This document shows, piece after piece, positions 59,090 to 64,000 of a stretch of 64,000 nucleotides of DNA. Made by a program: the position numbers and the translations under genes. The DNA is from Pleurodeles waltl (taxonomy: Eukaryota; Chordata; Amphibia; Caudata; Salamandridae): contig NC_090450.1 in the NCBI RefSeq assembly GCF_031143425.1, positions 168,757,486-168,821,485 on the forward strand, in the 5' to 3' direction. The notes beneath the pieces were generated by a model, which was not told the DNA's origin, made no database searches, and saw nothing but the letters and a program-made list of their open reading frames with translations. Position 1 is the stretch's first letter. Every line of letters begins with the position of its first letter.

Positions 59090-60560
59090 AGGATGCTGGG
59101 AAAAGCAGGTGACATGATCTGCCCAGTCCCCTGAGGAGTTGGTGATCCTCACCAGGGAGGTCCTGTCCCTATACAATCAGCCATATGGGAACCCAGAGGA
59201 ACAGGTACATATTTGAGTGGGAAATGTTTCACAAATTAACTTGTTCCTCCTTTGAATACAGACTAAGTTGAACCCTTTTGTTCATGAGTGAAGTGTTGTT
59301 ATTGGAGTGTAGTGAACTGAATGGTTGGCTGGGTACAGAATGTTGTTTGACAATGCTAGAAATGTCTGTACATTGAAATGAAAAATCACCTGAAAGAATA
59401 AGCTCCATTTTCAGTTCAAGTCACTCCCAGTTCCAGATTTTATTAGACAAACTGCAGGCCGCTGATTTCCAGTGATCAGTAGACAATGTACCACTAGTAT
59501 GAGTGAAAACATACAGCCCATGTCGAAATGAGTGACATGTAAATGCAAGAAGAATCCTCAAAGTTGAGGAGTTGTCTGATGCTATTCTGTCAAGTGAAAT
59601 TACATCCCATAATTTGAAATTGGAGTATATGTATGCTTCAAACATATCATGGTGCCGCATACGGAGGAAAGTAATTTCCTGTGGCACACATTTAAGTGAC
59701 ACAGACTCTCAACCATCCATACAAGTATGTTGTATTAATACACACTTGTTCCTACATGACCCAACAGCAGGTTCTCACTGACACATGGCACCCCTTCCAC
59801 ACTGCCTTTAGTCACTATGGCCTACATTTATACTTTTTTTGTGCCGCCTTTGCATCATATTTTTATGCAAAAGTGGCACAAACTTACAAAATATAATTGT
59901 GTTTTATAAATTGGCGCCGCTTTTGCGTCAAAAACTGATACAAATGCGGTGCAAAAAAATAATAAATATGGGCCTATTTGTGATGCAAACCATAGTATCT
60001 GCCTCTATAAAGTTTAGGCATGAAGCAATGTAGCTGTGCATGGGGTTATGGTCAAATAATGTACAGAATGTTTGGCCTTTTGGTTCTCACAATAATTTGG
60101 ATTAATCAGGATTGACTTTCATTACAATAAAGGTTTCCTGCCCTGGCCTAGATGATGTTTGTGACCTGGATTGGTAACATGAGGAGATAGAAAGTGTTGA
60201 GGATACTCAACAGATCAATGCCATCCAGGGGCTTAGTGGCCAGATGACACAGATGCTAGCTTACCTGGATGGCATTCACGATTCCATCTCTGGTATACAG
60301 AGGTCATTCCATGGTCTGGCGTCCTCATTGATCGCAGCCTCCCACCCATTCCAACCTCCCTTCCCATCTCCCACCCCTTCCCTATCCAATATCCCCCTTA
60401 CCAGCCCTATCCAAAGCACATACACACATTTGCATGCACCCACTCAAGCACACACAAGCAAACACACAACAGCAAGAAACACACACAAAGAGACACCACA
60501 CACCCCTATCACCACCACATGCATATCCAGAGCGACACACCCACCATGACACAAACATCC
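59090..60560 (+). pseudogene. Second Myb-like accessory gene of the Harbinger element, remnant
   Basis: At about 59125-59205 the plus strand reads 'SPEELVILTREVLSLYNQPY' followed by 'GNPEEQ', directly before a donor-like CAG/GTACAT (59205-59210). This resembles the first helix of Myb/SANT-like Harbinger proteins ('EL..L..EV...Y..LYG'). At about 60190-60345, after an unclear gap and the MITE 59819-59974, 'EDTQQINAIQGLSGQMTQML' and 'LDGIHDSISGIQRSFHGLAS' form a C-terminal coiled-coil-like part. A proline/threonine/histidine-rich tail encoded by the tandem repeat at 60410-60680 follows. The middle of the DNA-binding domain was not found, and a stop lies in 'LDW*HEE'. The two parts may not belong to one gene. 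Confidence 0.45.
59819..59974. mobile_element. Short family C MITE
   Basis: A 156 bp imperfect inverted repeat begins GGCCTACATTTATACTTT and ends AATAAATATGGGCC, flanked by TAT at 59816-59818 and 59975-59977. It closely resembles 47694-47847. Confidence 0.9.
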
Positions 60561-60680
60561 GCTACCACCACTCATGCAGACACAACAACCACCATAACAC
60601 AAACATCCATACCCATCACTACCACACATGCAGACACAACACCCACTATTACACAAACATACACACACATATGCCCCAAT
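60410..60680 (+). repeat. CA-rich minisatellite, unit about 55-60 bp
   Basis: 'catgcagacacaac' with 'acacaaacatcc' recurs around 60535-60660 in about three units, preceded by simple CACA-rich sequence from 60417. It appears to have grown from the C-terminal tail of the second Myb-like remnant. Confidence 0.75.
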
Positions 60681-60689
60681 AGTGGACAT

Positions 60690-61988
60690 TTTGGACTATA
60701 CTGATTGATGATAAATTGAGAAAAAATTAGAGAAGTATCTCATGCTGATATAAAAGTTAATTTAATTTTGAATACCTTTGTCCTGGCCTTATTTTTTTAT
60801 TGTTGCTGATTGTTTGCTGTGAATGTTATTTCTGCTAATGTGCTAATGTGTGTGCCATGCACTTACTCTAATTTGTAACAGTGACAAGCACAGGATTTAA
60901 TTTTTAGATATCTTTGGAATGCATACATTAGTGTTGTACATTTGTGATGGACATGTTAATTTTGGTGCAAGCATTCATCATGTTACTGGACACTTCCATC
61001 AAAATTACATGTGTTTCTGGTTTTTTGACTGGAAAATGCCTTTGAGTTTATTTTAACATGGTCGGTCTTTAACATACACATATGCATTACACAGGGAACC
61101 TGACACTAAAGTTCCATGACATATGTTGTTTGTCATAAACTGCGCCAACCAAGGGGACATGTGACCTTCATACATCTCCAACATGTTTTCAATTCAGAGT
61201 TAGCATTGGTTGTACATTCTGTGTTTCATTTTGTAGTGCAATTGCTACATTTTTGTAGTCAATTGCTACATTGTCAAGGATTTATATAGTTCCTATTCGG
61301 TATGCTGTTTATGTATATGATATGATATGATAGTTTAGGGAAAATTATTGCACACACTGTACGGACACATTTCGAGTTGGGATTGATAAGACTTTTTGTG
61401 TAGGTGTCCATCACCATGAAGACAGTTCGTAACAAATTAGTGAGTGTTTATGATCATTTGTCTTACTACAACATTGCAGATAGATGTTTTGCAAATCATT
61501 GTAGTCTTGCTTGCAAGTATTTGTTATACATGCATGAGGCCTGTGCTAATTTACTCTGCCAATTCGGAGGATGACAGGTAATACAGTGACTTACATCCCG
61601 TTCTGGGAATGATGGGGTTGATTTTCATCTCGGTCCAGAAACAGCAGCAATGGCAGGACTTGTATGATTGGATTCATGGCAGCAGAAAATGTGAAAACTT
61701 GGAAAAAGGTGCATTTTGCCAGTTTATCCCTCCCAATCCGTCAGCTCAGATGTGGAGGTTTAGCTGCCACAGTTCCATCAGTGGGAAGGCACATTGTGAT
61801 TAGCTCAGCAGTAAAAGTTGCTGAGGTCCCGCCACCAGCCACTTTTGTCTATGGCACCGTCGACGTGGGTGTTGATTCATGGTGGTGGTGGTGGTTCGTC
61901 AGCGGTCGTTCATCTCTGGGCTTGCCAACATCTAAATATAATGGGCGGACCACCTACTAGGCGGATGGGAAACCCGATGAAAAATTTA
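60690..61988. other. Harbinger terminal region without recognised gene
   Basis: AT-rich sequence up to 61560, then a more mixed stretch with a short GGT run (61880-61897) before the right end. No coding signal was found. Confidence 0.45.
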
Positions 61989-62309
61989 TCAAGATCTAAA
62001 TCAGGCCCAATATGATCTAACATTTATTAAACACAAAAAACTAGAATTAAAACGCTATTAATGACAAACAACCCTATTATTTTTCTATGGAGAACTTTGT
62101 TGAACTTAAATTGTGTTTTTAGCGTTGGACCTAGCTCTTTCTGCAGGGTCATCCTTTGTCTTTTTTCTTTTGCCGTTTCCCTTCACTTTTGCAAAATTTG
62201 TTTTTGTTGGCTTTAATACTCTTGACACTTTACCATTGCTGACCAGTGCGAAAGTGCAGGTGCACTGTAGTCTAAGACATGCTAACAGTGGCTTATTCAC
62301 TGTTGGTAT

Positions 62310-64000
62310 ATTTAATTTAATTATAAGTCCCTAGTAAAGTGCACTACATATGAACAAGGCATATAAATTAAATGCCTCTAGTGGGTCTGCAGCACTAATT
62401 GGTCCAACCACTTAAGAAGCCTTTTAAACATGTCTAAGGCCTGCCTCTGCAGAGCCTGTATTTGCAGTTTTACTGCCATGTCAACTTGCCATTTCAAACC
62501 TCTTTCAAAGACTTAAAATCCCCTTTTATTACACATAAGGCACCCCCAAGGAAGTCCCTAGGTAGCGCATAGGGCAGGGTGCTGTGTAAGTTAAGGACAG
62601 AACATATACTTTTTAGTTTTACATGTCCTGGTAGTGAGAAACTCCCAAATTTGTTTTTCACTACTGTGGGGCTCACCCTCCTCATAGGATAACAATGGGA
62701 ATTCCTTAATACATTTATCAAGTGTAATTCTGATTAAAAGCAGAAAGAGTTGTCATGTTTAGTACCTATGGAAGTGTAATGATAAATCCTCTTTAATGGT
62801 AAAGTCAAATTTATCATTACTATGTCACTTTGAGAAAGTTGTCATTTTTTTACTGCTAGCCCTGTGTACCTGCTACCTGCTTCCAATATGTCTGGAGTAG
62901 GTGACAGCTGGGCACTATGCATTCTTTCTAGATAGCCACACACAATGTGAGAGTAAGGGTAACTTGATCAGCCTTAATCAGTAATTAACTGGCTTGATGG
63001 TGGGGCAGATTTCATACTGCCTCACTTACACTTGAATTGGCTTGTCAAGTCCACCCACAATGGGGCTTAACAACCCTCTTTGTCACCCCAGCCATCTGGA
63101 AGCCAAGACAAGGGAGGGGGACGCTGGGCACCTGTGTGCTTCAAAGGCATGCTTCTAGAAGCTTCTCCCGCCCTCCAGAAACAGGGCACCAAATTATAAA
63201 TACTGGACCTAAGACACCGCCACTTCAGTACACTGCTGGACCTGTGGATACTCTGTCAGTAAGATGGACTGCTGTGCTGCTGAATGGAATGCCCCTCTGC
63301 TGGACTGCTACTTTGCTGGACCCCTTTTTTGCTGTGCTGACCTGTGCCTGCTGGCCTCTTGCCTGGGACTGACGAGGACTGGACCTGTATCTCTACAACC
63401 CTCAACCTAGAATGACTGCAAGGGGAGATGACTAGCCTCATGTTTTTGAAGTCTCAGGGACATAAAAGACATTCAACCAACCTTCTGCTGCACTTGGACT
63501 CTGCCATTTGTGAGCCTGCCCTACCAAATGTTACCACCCCAGTCCTGGACCCTAGGAAGTGGTCATAAGGGGGTCTGCCCTCTGTGGTCCTCACCGTTAC
63601 CACCACAAAGCCTTGCAAAGCAACGGCACACAGAATGTGCACCAGGAATTTAAAGTACAGTGTTCAGTGGGAATTAAGTGGGTCCCTGTAACGGGCATGC
63701 GCTCTAATGTGGTTGGTCTGAACTCTTGATGTTGTCCTGGTCCAGTGCAACCAGATAAGCACTGTTGGCGTGTTGCACCTTTATGTGCTATTTTCACCAA
63801 AATCTTTAAAACTGCATATCTCGGGAATTACCTATTGGATTGGTGTTGTTTTGGTCTTGTCTTACTCATAAAAATAGTCTCTATTTTTGTAGACTGATGT
63901 GGAGTCTTTTTGTGGTGTTTGTCAATGCATTACTGTAATTAAAGTGTTGCACAAATACATTAACATTGCCTCTCGAGTTAAAACCTGACTGCTCTGTGTC
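62310..64000 (+). mobile_element. Long non-coding repeat (possible LTR or retroelement part), runs off the window
   Basis: The sequence from 'agtccctagtaaagtgcact' (62325) through 'ggcctgcctctgcagagcct' (62440), 'acatgtcctggtagtgagaa' (62622) and 'tgaagtctcagggaca' (63448) to 'gcatatctcgggaatta' (63813) and 'cattgcctctcgagttaaaa' (63964) follows a repeat that I recognise as abundant in newts. Its last 200 bp match the minus-strand copy at 20240-20470 phrase by phrase. A 111-codon plus frame (63037-63372) has no protein pattern. Class and right end are unknown because the window stops. Confidence 0.55.

Larger units (their letters stand above)
50698..62008. mobile_element. PIF/Harbinger DNA transposon, 11.3 kb, with accessory genes and nested insertions
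   Basis: The ends GTGCCTGATTTAGATCTTAA (50698-50717) and, inverted, GGGCCTGATTTAGATCTTGA (62008-61989) agree at 18 of 20 positions. They are flanked by the direct repeat AAT (50695-50697 and 62009-62011). Harbinger elements move by a DDE transposase together with a Myb/SANT-like DNA-binding partner, and both are encoded inside: the Myb-like gene on plus at 51122-53135 and the transposase on minus at 58380-56374, facing each other. A second Myb-like remnant lies at about 59090-60560. Nested within are a Tc1/mariner element (53519-55080) and two family C MITEs (57012-57882, 59819-59974). Without these three insertions the element would be about 8.7 kb. The assignment of both ends to one element rests on end similarity and the AAT repeat; a nest of two related Harbingers is the alternative. 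Confidence 0.8.

Noticed and set aside
60417..60680. Thr/His-rich frames on plus and Cys/Gly-rich frames on minus
   Set aside because: Both come from a CA-rich minisatellite.
62310..64000. A possible host gene with exons
   Set aside because: The sequence follows a known type of newt repeat, has no conserved protein segment, and a partner copy exists at 20-22 kb.

Overview
This window looks like vertebrate intergenic or intronic DNA from a very large genome, most likely a salamander. My best guess is a newt such as Pleurodeles. The reasons are the almost complete absence of host coding sequence, the density of decayed transposons, and several long repeats that I recognise from memory as newt repeats: the roughly 330-380 bp 'aagtgaggtaccattttt' repeat at 10-12 kb, and the long repeats at 20-22 kb and 62-64 kb. 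The window is also rich in PIF/Harbinger-type elements, which are known to be expanded in Pleurodeles. No convincing host gene, rRNA, tRNA or CRISPR array was found. The long open frames are transposon proteins or chance frames in GC-rich repeats.

Layout. 0.35-1.06 kb: hairpin-rich MITE (family A). 2.8-9.5 kb, minus strand: near full-length L1/Tx1-like LINE with ORF1 and ORF2 remnants, split by a family B MITE. 9.96-12.14 kb: satellite-like newt repeat. 12.1-20.2 kb: mostly AT-rich DNA with a decayed tandem repeat and MITE fragments. 20.2-22.3 kb, minus: long non-coding repeat holding a second complete family B MITE. 22.5-24.3 kb, minus: 5'-truncated LINE reverse transcriptase. 25.7-26.7 kb: family A MITEs. 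26.9-28.2 kb: minisatellite around an L2-type LINE tail. 29.6-33.7 kb: 4 kb LTR retrotransposon without recognisable proteins. 37.8-38.8 kb: family C MITE. 39.7-40.6 kb: hairpin-flanked minisatellite. 44.1-50.2 kb, plus: second L1-like LINE with two insertions. 50.7-62.0 kb: an 11.3 kb Harbinger element with near-identical 20 bp ends and a 3 bp target duplication. 62.3 kb to the end: long non-coding repeat related to the one at 20-22 kb but in the opposite orientation.

The most informative unit is the Harbinger element. It carries a three-exon Myb/SANT-like accessory gene whose spliced frame is open for about 305 codons, a DDE transposase gene on the opposite strand with a 94 bp intron, and remnants of a second Myb-like gene. 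It has itself received a Tc1/mariner element (DD37E, two in-frame TGA codons) and two family C MITEs. Removing MITEs together with one target-site copy restores the host reading frame exactly in three independent places (L1 no. 1, L1 no. 2 and the Harbinger transposase). This gives a relative order of insertion.

The most unusual pattern is the internal design of the MITEs. They are trains of consecutive hairpins, and homologous hairpins in different copies show paired changes in both arms (C-G to T-A, C-G to G-C, A-T to C-G). Stem pairing has therefore been kept while the sequence changed.
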